Positions 21,580 to 30,129 of a stretch of DNA of 64,000 bases are shown here, piece after piece. Origin of the DNA: Azolla caroliniana. Taxonomy: Eukaryota; Polypodiophyta. Within the stretch, counting starts at the first letter, position 1, and each line of letters starts with the position of its first letter. The notes under the pieces were generated by a model. That model saw nothing but the letters and a program-made list of their open reading frames with translations. It was not told the origin of the DNA and did no database searches. The DNA is taken from NCBI GenBank assembly GCA_043228905.1, contig JBHGNT010000006.1:20770001-20834000 (forward strand). Direction: 5' to 3'. A program made the position numbers and the translations under genes.

Positions 21580-24500
21580 TCATGCTTCGCCCGTCGGTTC
21601 TTCCTCGTTTTCGGATCGTTCGTCACTGCCGACTAGGAGAGCCGGGTCCGGCTCGTCGTCATGTCGCTTCTTGAACGCTTTGATCCGCTTCCCTGCAACC
21701 GGTATCGCCACCCTCGTGCCGTCAAGTTCCGCCAGGTGATATGTCCCGTTGTCATTGGCGCTCCGTACCACGTAAGGCCCGAACCACCTTCGTGCGAACT
21801 TCCGTGTGGCTCGGTGCTGGTTGTCGAGGCTGCTGTCGTAAACGAGCACCGAGTCACCTTCTTCGATTTTCTTCGGTCGGAGCCGGTGCGTTTGGTCGAA
21901 CCGGGCTTTGTTCTTTTTCCTTGCCACCCGGAGCTTCTCCGCAGCCAGTTCCACGTCCTCCGGTCTCCGCTCGAGCTGTCGTATGCGCGCGGCCAACAAC
22001 TCCTCCCGGCTCATCTCGTCCCTCCAGTCGACCGTTGCCCACGAGGAGATCGTCCGTTCCATCGGCATGATCGGCTTCTGGCCGAGCATGAGCTCCGTCG
22101 GCATGTACCCGGTTACCGAACTGTGCGTGGTCCGGTCTGCCCACAAAGCATAGGGTAGCAGCCGCGGCCAGTCACCGACTCGGCCTCCGCATGCCCGGAC
22201 CAACGCCTTGACGATCGGTCCGTGTCCGCGCTCCACCTTTCCGTTCGCCTCCGGATTGTACGCAGTGGTGAGCGAGAGCTTGACTCCCAGCCGGTCGAAC
22301 AGCTCCGCAGCTTCTTCGGCGTCCAACTCCCCTCGGTCAGCCACGATCTTCCCGACGCACCCGTACCGACATATCACGTCCTCGATTAGGAACCGGCATA
22401 CGGCCGCGGTCGTTTTGTTCGGAAGGGCCCGGCCTTCCACCTGGTTCGTCAGATCCTCCCGTGCTAGGACCAGGTACCGCATCTGTCCTACTCCCATTGG
22501 CATCGTTACCAGATCTACCATCCATTTGAAATGGATGGCCGGAGGGTACGTAGGGTGAAGCTCGTCTCGATGTCGGACTATGGAGTGCATCTGGCAGCTC
22601 TCGCAAGTTGTCACGAACCGATGCACGTCCTGGTACTGCCCTGGCCACCAATACTTCCCCTTCAGTTTCTCAAACGTAGCCCATGTTCCACGGTGTCCAG
22701 CCCAAGGGCTGTCGTGGTAGGCCGTCAGCAGCTCCTCCTGTTCTTCCTTCCTTGCCACCACCCGGAGCGGAGCGCCGTCCCTCTTCTTCGGGTGCTTCCA
22801 TAGACAGCCATCCCGGAGAAAGAACCGGTACGCTTTCTTCCGGATCCGGTTGGCCTCGTCCTTCGTCCATGACGCATCGGGCGTCATTGTCTTCAAAAAC
22901 CCACCGATCTGCAGCCACTCCCCGTCGTACTTGCTCGCGTCGAAGTCGTTAAGCGCCGGAGTGCTTGTCCCGTCGGTTGTTACATGCACAGTCTCGAAGA
23001 AGTCCACGCCGACCTCTTCGTCCTCCGAAACCATGCCGCCCTCGTCATCGAATCTCGCCCTTGAAAGCATGTCGGCCATGGCGTTGTCTTTCCCGGAAAT
23101 GTGTCGTATTACCGGATCTAGGGACTTGATGTACGCTATCCACCTGAGCATTGCTAGGTCCGGCGTCGCGCATCCGGAAACCATGCCGAGAATCGGCATG
23201 CAATCCGTCTCTATGACTACCTCCGTCCCGATCAGATAGTCCTTGTCGGCCTTCACCGCCGAAACGATACCCCAGAGTTCGCGTTTAACCTGGGCGTATC
23301 CTCGCTGCCGTTCGCTGAGGACCTTCGCGCCGAATCGGATCGGAAACCGATTGCCGTCCTCGTCTTCCTGGTTGACGACCCACCCGATTCCGGTCGGACT
23401 CGTGTCAACCGTTATGTACACTGGGGTGCCCTTCCTGTAGACGGCCTTTCGGAGCGCCGGTGCTGCCGAGAGAGCCTCCTTCAGCTTCCGGACCGACTCC
23501 GCGTGCTTGTCTAGCCATTCGAATCTTCGCCCTTTCCTCAATAACCCGTATAGCGGCTCCGCAACGTGGGCGTAATGCGGGATCCATATGTGGTAGAATG
23601 CGCATGCCCCCAGGAATCTTCGTACTTCCGTGACCGAGCTGCAGTCGGGCTTCATCGCGGAGATGGCTTCTACCTTTGCCGGAGACGGTTTCCGGCCATA
23701 TGGCCCACATAAGTGTCCGACCACCATGATTTCCGACTGCCCGAAGGCTGATTTCTCCCCCGAGAAGGTGAGCCTCGCAACCTCTAGCCTTTGCAGCACC
23801 TTCTCGCAGTCGTCGATGTGCGCCATCACGAATCGCCGGCATCCGTCCGGCCCGACCGTCTCGTCCTTCTCTTCTACCGGGCATCCCTTGATCGGGATGT
23901 CGTCTAGAAACGGCATGGTGATGCCCGGGATGCAGTCCCTCAGCACCTTGTTCATTGCATTCACCATGTGGGCCACCGAGTTGGTCCCTCCTTGCGGCAG
24001 CGTACACATCCGCACTAGGCCGAGGGGAGTTCGCATCGTCGTGATGTCTCTGCTCTCCACGGCTAGCTGGAACTGGTCGTACCCCGAGTATAGATCACCG
24101 ACCGAGTAAATCGACCTTCCGGCGAAGGCCTCCGCGAACTCGTCTATGGTCGGTCCGATCCCTGTGTTCCGAATGGTCACCCTATTGACCGGTTGCAGGT
24201 CCTGAATGAAGCGCAATGATCCGTTTTTCTTTGGTACGGTAAACCACCGGTTTGAATACGGGGCGCTCGACGGCTCGAGAATGCCCATATCAACTTTCTG
24301 CTTCAACAGCTCCATCAACATCGGGATGTGAGCTCTCGGAACCGAAATTGGCTTGAGATTCCACGGTACATGCGGTACCGTGAATATCACCATTGGCTCT
24401 ACGATCGTCGGGTCTACGCACCCGATTTCCTCCGGTGAGAATGCGAAGGCTTTCCCGTGCCTTCCGAGCATTCTCCGAAACCGGTCTTCCTCCATCGGCA

Positions 24501-24936
24501 GTAGGAACCCGCCCCCACCGATCTTCAGCTCGCGGAGCGTCTCGTTGGTGAAGGTGTGTCCTATGCAGGCCGGATCTCGTAAGCTGGGGTCCGATGCAAC
24601 CCCTTTGATTCGGGATTCGCTGCCCTCCGGTAAGGGCGCCGCAACTGGCCTCACCTTCCGGTCCACCGTCTTGTACTTGGTGCTCACTCGGGCCGTCCGT
24701 TCCGACTCGAGCCCTCGACCGAAGTCTGCGATGACTTCGTACATTTCTTCGGAACATACCGGTATCGTCCGGTCTTCGTTAAGGTCTTCTTCGACTACCT
24801 TCCCCAGCATCCCCAAGGTGTCGTCGAGGGAGACTGCCTCCACGGCTCCGTTGATTCCTTCGTCAGGGCCGAGAACTCCGCACGCCCGAAGTCTCCCCTC
24901 CGTCTTTGTTTTCTCTCGGCCGGTGATGCCGACCAT
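21580..24936 (-). CDS. Pol of F: RT-RNase H-integrase, 1118 aa
   Basis: Copies the element RNA into DNA and inserts it. From ATG 24936 the order is: linker (1-210); RT (about 215-400) with DLYSGYD (Asp281) and the catalytic box FLDD (343-346); RNase H (about 500-630) with VDTS (Asp511), KREL (Glu553), ETD (Asp578) and KDN (Asp617); integrase zinc finger His741, His748, Cys778, Cys781; integrase core Asp808, Asp867, Glu902; and a GPY-like C-terminal region (WFGPYVV) without chromodomain. All catalytic residues are present. Glu902 follows Asp867 by 35 positions, one less than in the usual DD35E. The frame is -1 to gag-protease and is open upstream of this ATG to the gag stop, so it may be made by frameshifting and not from this Met. 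Confidence 0.95.
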   Translation of the reverse strand: MVGITGREKTKTEGRLRACGVLGPDEGINGAVEAVSLDDTLGMLGKVVEEDLNEDRTIPVCSEEMYEVIADFGRGLESERTARVSTKYKTVDRKVRPVAAPLPEGSESRIKGVASDPSLRDPACIGHTFTNETLRELKIGGGGFLLPMEEDRFRRMLGRHGKAFAFSPEEIGCVDPTIVEPMVIFTVPHVPWNLKPISVPRAHIPMLMELLKQKVDMGILEPSSAPYSNRWFTVPKKNGSLRFIQDLQPVNRVTIRNTGIGPTIDEFAEAFAGRSIYSVGDLYSGYDQFQLAVESRDITTMRTPLGLVRMCTLPQGGTNSVAHMVNAMNKVLRDCIPGITMPFLDDIPIKGCPVEEKDETVGPDGCRRFVMAHIDDCEKVLQRLEVARLTFSGEKSAFGQSEIMVVGHLCGPYGRKPSPAKVEAISAMKPDCSSVTEVRRFLGACAFYHIWIPHYAHVAEPLYGLLRKGRRFEWLDKHAESVRKLKEALSAAPALRKAVYRKGTPVYITVDTSPTGIGWVVNQEDEDGNRFPIRFGAKVLSERQRGYAQVKRELWGIVSAVKADKDYLIGTEVVIETDCMPILGMVSGCATPDLAMLRWIAYIKSLDPVIRHISGKDNAMADMLSRARFDDEGGMVSEDEEVGVDFFETVHVTTDGTSTPALNDFDASKYDGEWLQIGGFLKTMTPDASWTKDEANRIRKKAYRFFLRDGCLWKHPKKRDGAPLRVVARKEEQEELLTAYHDSPWAGHRGTWATFEKLKGKYWWPGQYQDVHRFVTTCESCQMHSIVRHRDELHPTYPPAIHFKWMVDLVTMPMGVGQMRYLVLAREDLTNQVEGRALPNKTTAAVCRFLIEDVICRYGCVGKIVADRGELDAEEAAELFDRLGVKLSLTTAYNPEANGKVERGHGPIVKALVRACGGRVGDWPRLLPYALWADRTTHSSVTGYMPTELMLGQKPIMPMERTISSWATVDWRDEMSREELLAARIRQLERRPEDVELAAEKLRVARKKNKARFDQTHRLRPKKIEEGDSVLVYDSSLDNQHRATRKFARRWFGPYVVRSANDNGTYHLAELDGTRVAIPVAGKRIKAFKKRHDDEPDPALLVGSDERSENEEEPTGEA

Positions 24937-25058
24937 CGTACATGCTCCGCTGTCGGAGAAGCAAAATTTCCTACCTATTGTACACGGTTTTATCGTACAG
25001 ATGTGGGGGTTTCCCGGAGCATCCGGACTGTCGCGGCCCCACGCCTTGGCAGTCCTCT

Positions 25059-25065
25059 CTAAAAA
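25059..25065 (-). promoter_or_regulatory. Candidate -1 frameshift site T TTT TAG
   Basis: The gag-protease frame ends ...TTT TAG. A one-base backward slip re-pairs the P-site codon as TTT and reads TTA, entering the pol frame, which is open here. The same heptamer ends gag in B (28283-28289) and G (54815-54821). Confidence 0.5.
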
Positions 25066-27185
25066 TCCTCTCGGTTTTCGGAACCGAGGGAGTCGCGGTT
25101 ACGTTCGTGGTTCGGCCGTACCGTCAGAAACTGGACCGAATGGCGCCCGTCTTGGCTTTTGACCCTTGCGTAGGCCGAACCATTGTCCAGCACTTTGGTC
25201 TCCATTCGCGCCGCCGTGATGTACGGCTCTCCCAGAATGACCGGATGCGAAGACGTCTCCTGCACGAAGAAGTGCTGGTCAATCTCAACGTCGCCGATCT
25301 TGACTCGCACATTCGGACAGGCCCCGTGCAGTTCCTCGGTGGCGCGCGTTGCTGCCCTTATTTTCCACCCGTGCTTGGTGTTGATCGGCCATTTGCCCTT
25401 CTTATAGAAGTCCATGGACATCAAATTGATCTCCGATCCGTGGTCCACCAAAGCTATCACCGGTTCCTGGACATCGCCGATCTTTACCGGGGTTTCCGTG
25501 GTCGCTCGGGCCCAGTGTGGTCTCGAATAGTGGCTTTCCGCCCACTCGTCTCCCAGCGCCATGTCGTCTAGGTGCGTCGTCCGCACTTCCACCGGTCTTT
25601 CCGGTTCTGTCTCCGTCGACAGCCTCTTCCGTTTCACCAAGTCCACGATGGAGTCGTGGAACTCCTTCTTGGCAATTCCCAGCACCTCTCGTAACGACAA
25701 CTCCACCTTGCTGTCGAGGATCCGTTCCTCCAGGACCTTTCGTAAGTCCGTGGTCCTTTCTATCTCCGTCCCCAGACGGTACCCGCCCTTCTGGGGTTTA
25801 TCTTGCGTACCGGCCCCGCCGGCTTCGTCCCGTCGTGGCCCGGACCGGGTCTCGTATCGTTGTGAGGGCCCGGTCGTCCCGGGTCTCCCCACCCGCTTCT
25901 CTTCTACCAGAGCCTCGTAGTTCTGGCAAGCGGCTTCCACGAAGCCCGTCCTTTCCTCGACCGGGTCGCTCCACCCGGTCATCTCCCGTACCCGTTTCTC
26001 CGCACGGTCCGATTCCTCCCCTTTAAGCCTTGCACCGGCAAGGCCTTCCAGCATCGTCGGCCAGAATCCGGCTTTGCTTTCCCTTCGGGCCTCGCCGCCC
26101 CCGACTCGAATGCCGGCCGACGCCGAGTAGTGGACGGTTTCCGCGTGTCGGGCCGCCGCCTCTTCCATCAACCTTTTCATACCACCTCGCCCGTCGTTTC
26201 GGCTCAGGGCCCTTCGGGTGTCGCTGGCATGCACCCGTCCTTCCCACAGGTACACCACCCTGTTCCTCAGCGCCTCCGCGAAGTCGCCGCAGTCCTTCCG
26301 AATGTGGCCGACTTCATCGCACCACATGCACCTGTTTCCTGCCGCCGGCCGTCGGTCACGAGCCGGTTCGCCTCCTTCCCTTCGGGCCTGCGCGATTTGG
26401 AGGTCCTTTATCGCCTTCGTCAATTCCTCCAGCGCCGCTCCTCCGGTTGAGCCTCTGACTACGCCGGTCGAAGCCGAACCGGTATCCAACCACTCTCGGT
26501 TCTCTTCCTTTCGCACCTGTGGCGCTGGTTCGAGCTTCCTTGCTGCAACCGAGCCCGACCCGGTTGCCCCGTTATCCGCCCATTCTCGCCGTTTGTCGAA
26601 ACGGCCACAGACCTTCCTGACAGCCGCCCAGTCGGTAGTGAGCCCGTCTTCGGTTTCCAGCAAGAGGCCCACTTGCTCCCGATCCCGCTCGTCGACCGAC
26701 ATGACAAACAGCAAGACCCGGCTCGTGTCCAGGATGGTTCGGTCGAGCGCCGAAAGGCGCGCAAAGTTTTCCTCGAACTCCCGGAGGAGCGCCGACGCGT
26801 TTCTTCCCTTCCCCGGGGACTCCACCCATTCCATGAACCTTCGCTTCGAAAGCCGGAGCGCGTCGTCCAGCCCGTATTTCTCTAGGAGCCGACCTTCGAA
26901 CTCCTCCCAGGTACGGCTCTCCGTCCGCACCTCGAGCACCTCCGCATGGATGCTCGGCATCGCCACTCGGGGAAATCCGGCAAGACGCCTTTCTTCCGGA
27001 ATGTCTCGCATCAGCATCTCTGCACCGTAGGACGCCAAATACTTCGTGGCATCCTTCCCATCGAACCGGCCGATCGTGCCGACGACCGCCTCAATAGCTC
27101 TGTCGAGGGCACCGGTGATCTCGCGCGCGTTTACAATCCGATCCACAGCCGAAGCCATGGCCTCTGCGAGATCCGACCACCTCAT
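25059..27185 (-). CDS. Gag-protease of F, 708 aa, intact
   Basis: Structural protein and maturation protease of the element. From ATG 27185: an N-terminal Gag region (about 1-260) with no close match to the usual plant Gag that I recognise, a CX2CX4HX4C zinc knuckle CMWCDEVGHIRKDC (286-299), a charged linker (about 300-560), and an aspartic-protease domain with the motif VDHGSEIN (Asp581-His-Gly) where D-S/T-G is usual. The DHG form recurs in B, C, E and G, so it is a family trait, not damage. The frame is 2127 nt, exactly the length of the same frame in E. The in-frame codons upstream of 27185 begin with GTG inside the primer site, so ATG 27185 is taken as the start. Confidence 0.93.
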   Translation of the reverse strand: MRWSDLAEAMASAVDRIVNAREITGALDRAIEAVVGTIGRFDGKDATKYLASYGAEMLMRDIPEERRLAGFPRVAMPSIHAEVLEVRTESRTWEEFEGRLLEKYGLDDALRLSKRRFMEWVESPGKGRNASALLREFEENFARLSALDRTILDTSRVLLFVMSVDERDREQVGLLLETEDGLTTDWAAVRKVCGRFDKRREWADNGATGSGSVAARKLEPAPQVRKEENREWLDTGSASTGVVRGSTGGAALEELTKAIKDLQIAQARREGGEPARDRRPAAGNRCMWCDEVGHIRKDCGDFAEALRNRVVYLWEGRVHASDTRRALSRNDGRGGMKRLMEEAAARHAETVHYSASAGIRVGGGEARRESKAGFWPTMLEGLAGARLKGEESDRAEKRVREMTGWSDPVEERTGFVEAACQNYEALVEEKRVGRPGTTGPSQRYETRSGPRRDEAGGAGTQDKPQKGGYRLGTEIERTTDLRKVLEERILDSKVELSLREVLGIAKKEFHDSIVDLVKRKRLSTETEPERPVEVRTTHLDDMALGDEWAESHYSRPHWARATTETPVKIGDVQEPVIALVDHGSEINLMSMDFYKKGKWPINTKHGWKIRAATRATEELHGACPNVRVKIGDVEIDQHFFVQETSSHPVILGEPYITAARMETKVLDNGSAYARVKSQDGRHSVQFLTVRPNHERNRDSLGSENREDF

Positions 27186-27208
27186 CTTCTGCTCTTCTGC
27201 CGCCTCTT

Positions 27209-27225
27209 TCACGTCGGGTTCACCA
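27209..27225 (-). other. Primer-binding site of F
   Basis: TGGTGAACCCGACGTGA lies a few nt after the 5' LTR. It is shared with C and, with one change, with E. The cognate tRNA is not one I can name. Confidence 0.7.
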
Positions 27226-27229
27226 AAGA

Positions 27230-28041
27230 TGTCGAGATATTACGCAAGTGCGTGTGGAATCGAGGCGGGACCGCGGGGGTCTCGAACCAAAGAGCAAGCG
27301 AGGGAGGAGAGAGAGAGAACCTGCTACGCAGAACCGGGGATACACAGGGACACGGCCCTTCAACACGGAGAACACGAACGGACACCGACTCAGACAGATG
27401 CGGATGACTAGATATGTATATTAACAAAATGGCTAACACGACTACAACCCTCGATGGGGCACAGGTTGGTTACGACCGAACAGGCCGGCGAACAGATGCC
27501 GATGCCTGTTCGCTTCGACGCACAAACAGGGGGAACGGGGTGAACGGGGTTTTGCAGGTCGGAGGTGCTGCCGGAAGCACTCGGCGTTCCTCGAAACAGC
27601 GCGAGCCTCCTCGGAACCCTGCACAGAAAGCTATCGAGCTCAAGAAGGAAGGAAACAGAGAGAGAGAAGCGTCCAGAAACGGTCCGACAGCACTTCGTCC
27701 TCTCCGCCCGAGATGCCTGCAACAGCTCTTTCCTCCTCTTTTTATAGCCGAGCGAGCAGGCCGTCATGTCAGCTTTTATTCCCTGTCCCTTTTGGACAGG
27801 GATCCGCTCCGTCCTTCACGCGTCCGCGTAGTTACGCCGCCGACTCGTACAGTTCCTTCGCTCGCGCGTGCGACCGAAAAGACTGTTCGCGCGGTCTTTG
27901 TCTCCACTTGTGTCAGGGCCCGTTCCTGCCGATTATCCTCCTAATTCGCTTCCATGTACAACTTGGAGCTTGCGCGCGTGAAGAACCGGTTCCCACGCCT
28001 AGGTGCGCCGATTCCGCCTATGGACGGTTTTCTTCACGACA
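27230..28041 (-). repeat. 5' LTR of F (812 bp)
   Basis: Copy of 20697-21508 at an exact offset of 6533. On the minus strand it starts TGTCGTGAAG at 28041 and ends CTCGACA at 27230, with the TATA box at about 27738-27745. Confidence 0.95.
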
Positions 28042-28289
28042 GCGTGAAGATCGGCGTTGTCGAGATTGATCAACACTTTTTCGTGTAGGAGACCTCCTTG
28101 CATCCGGTGATTCTTGGCGAGCCATACATTACGGCGGCCCGTATGGAGACCAAAGTGTTGGACAACGGTTCGGTGTACGTGCGGGTGAAGAGCCAAGATG
28201 GGCGTCACTCCGTCCAATTTTTGATGGTGCGACCAAACCACGAGCGTAACCGCGAGTCTCTCGACAACGACGACCGAGAGGATTTTTAG
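28042..28289 (+). pseudogene. Protease C-terminal half, element B
   Basis: Continues the protease cut at 20696: VKIG...EIDQHFFV, then the block HPVILGEPYITAARMETKVLDNGS. One in-frame TAG (about 28087, at a Gln position). It ends at TTTTTAG 28283-28289, the same stop context as in F and G. Confidence 0.8.
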
Positions 28290-29378
28290 AGAGGGCTATC
28301 AAGGTGTGGGGCCGCAATAGTCTGGAGACCCCGGAGAAACCACATACGTGTACAATAGATAGGAATTTTTGGTTCTTCGACAATGGAGGTTTTACTATAA
28401 CCGGCGTTAGAGACCGGGAAAGGAAAAGGGTCGAAGAGCGTTTAAGGGCGTGCGGTGTCCTTAGCTTCGACGACAAGATTAGCGGTGCCATGGAGGCGGT
28501 CTCTTTCGACGACACCCTTGAAGAGATTGGAAGGGTGGCCGATGAAAGTATGAGCGAAGACCAAGTAATTTCGGTTAGTTCTGTGGAAATGTACGAAGTC
28601 ATCGCGGACTTCGGAGAGATGATTGGGTCGGAGAAGACGGCCCAGTTTGACACCAAGTACAAGATTGTGGACCGGAAGGTGAGGCCGGTCGGAACTCCCT
28701 TTGCCAGAGGGTAGCGAGGAGCGAATGAAGGGGGTTGTGTCAGACCCCAAGTCTGCGGAATCCGGCTAGCATAGGGCATCGGTTCACCAACGAGACGCTA
28801 AGGGAGCTGAAGATTGGTGGGGGTGGCTTCCTACTGCCGGCAGAAGAGGGCCGGTTTCGGAGGATGCTCGGGAGGCACGGGAAGGCCTTCACATTCTTGC
28901 CGGAGGAGATCGGTTGTGTTGACCTGACCATCATGGAGCCGATGGTTATCTTAACGGTGCCGCATGTGCCGTAGGACCTCAAACCAATCCTAGTACCAAG
29001 AGCTCAGATCCCGAAGTTGATGGAGCTACTGAAGGAGAAGGTGGAGATGGGCATCCTCGAGCTATCAAGTGCCCCATATTCGAACCGGTGGTTTACCGTG
29101 CCGAAAAAGAATGGCACATTGCGCTTCATTCAAGATCTACAACCGGTCAATAAAGTGACCATTCGGAACGCATGAATTGGTCCAACCATCGATGAGTTCG
29201 TGGAGGCCTTCGCTGGAAGGTCGATCTACTCGCTTGGAGATTTATACTCAGGCTACGATCAATTCCAACTAGTCGTAGAGAGTAGGGATATCACGACGAT
29301 GCAGACCCCTCTTGGCTTAGTGCGGATGTGTACCCGCCGGCAAGGAGGGACCAATTCGGTGGCACACATGGTGAACGC
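28290..29378 (+). pseudogene. Pol N-terminal part, element B
   Basis: Carries the pol linker (ERLRACGVL, EMYEVIADFG, DRKVRPV), RFRRMLGRHGKAF, RT block SSAPYSNRWF, QDLQPVNKVTIRN and DLYSGYDQF. Several frameshifts and stops (for example at about 28712 and 29173). It is cut at 29378 by the LTR of C, within the codons for HMVNAMNK. Confidence 0.85.
29375..29378. repeat. Target duplication of C, left copy (ACGC)
   Basis: ACGC at 29375-29378 and ACGC at 49122-49125 flank C. Removing one copy rejoins B's RT frame. Confidence 0.9.
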
Positions 29379-29977
29379 TGTCGAGGAAATCCTCGCGTGT
29401 TCGCGAAATGAAGCAGGACCTCCAGGGTCCTAGACCGGAAGGATTCAATGTTTTTGGCAGCGTAAGCAAGAAAGTATTGAAAATAGATGAAGAAAGAGAG
29501 AGATTGAGATAGAGATTGAACCCTTGACTTTAGTTTTACAAGACAAGATACATCACCATTAGGATAACTCGGATCTTTGATTAAAAGTTTCTTTTTTTAC
29601 TTACCTCACTCCTCCTTACACAAGCCCAACTATAGGCTTTTATAGGTCTCTCCACGCAAAAACCATGGGCTAAAACCATGGGCTAAAACCATGGTTTTGT
29701 GCCCACGGTTTCTATATGTTTGCGTCCAACAAAATACTGAATATGAAAAGGAAATATACAAATTCTAAAGCACTTAGTAGTGGCTTTAGTGGTAAGTTAG
29801 CTCGTCTCTTATCATTGAGGTGCAAGGTTCAAGCCTTGCTTGCACCCCTTTGTATGGACTCAAAGGTTACTAGGCATTAGTCTTATTTTATTTACAAATG
29901 TTTGAGTGCTCATTACACTTTCTCGATTTTGTTTGTTCCACACGATTTTCACACCGTTGCCGAAAATCTTCACGACA
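29379..29977 (-). repeat. 3' LTR of C (599 bp)
   Basis: On the minus strand it starts TGTCGTGAAG at 29977 and ends CCTCGACA at 29379. The TATA box (CTATAAAAG) is at about 29637-29645. A tRNA-like module lies at 29781-29835 on the other strand. Confidence 0.9.
29781..29835 (+). promoter_or_regulatory. tRNA-like A-box/B-box module in C 3' LTR
   Basis: TGGCTTTAGTGG (29781) resembles an A box and GGTTCAAGCC (29826-29835) a B box, 45 nt apart. It is antisense to the LTR transcript and lies in U3. The bases just before the B box (GAGGTGCAAGGTTC) are shared with the module in A', so the two are related. Confidence 0.45.
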
Positions 29978-30014
29978 TCCACCCCCACCAAACCGCACGT
30001 CCTCTGGTACGTGC
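29978..30014 (-). other. Pre-LTR hairpin and polypurine tract of C
   Basis: The stem GCACGT/ACGTGC (29995-30000 with 30009-30014) keeps pairing although the sequence differs from GCGCAT/ATGCGC in F. The purine tract GGTGGGGGTGGA touches the LTR at 29977. Confidence 0.75.
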
Positions 30015-30129
30015 CAAAAAGAGAGTGCGAGATTTCGGCTACGGTGACCAATCAGATTCTTCCACGTCCTCATTCACATCCATCCTATTATCTTCATCGT
30101 CGAGATGATCGAGGTCAGGATCCTCGTCT

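Larger units (their letters stand above)
20697..28041 (-). mobile_element. Element F: intact, young gypsy-type element
   Basis: Complete 7345-bp element on the minus strand: 5' LTR 27230-28041, primer site 27209-27225, gag-protease 25059-27185, pol 21580-24936, hairpin and polypurine tract 21509-21545, and 3' LTR 20697-21508. Both coding frames are open from end to end. The LTRs are the same length and differ at two positions. F is the reference copy for B, C, E and G. Confidence 0.95.

Noticed and set aside
24353-25162. Plus-strand frame of 269 codons opposite F's pol and gag end
   Set aside because: It is the antisense shadow of a confirmed coding region in GC-rich DNA, with no domain of its own.
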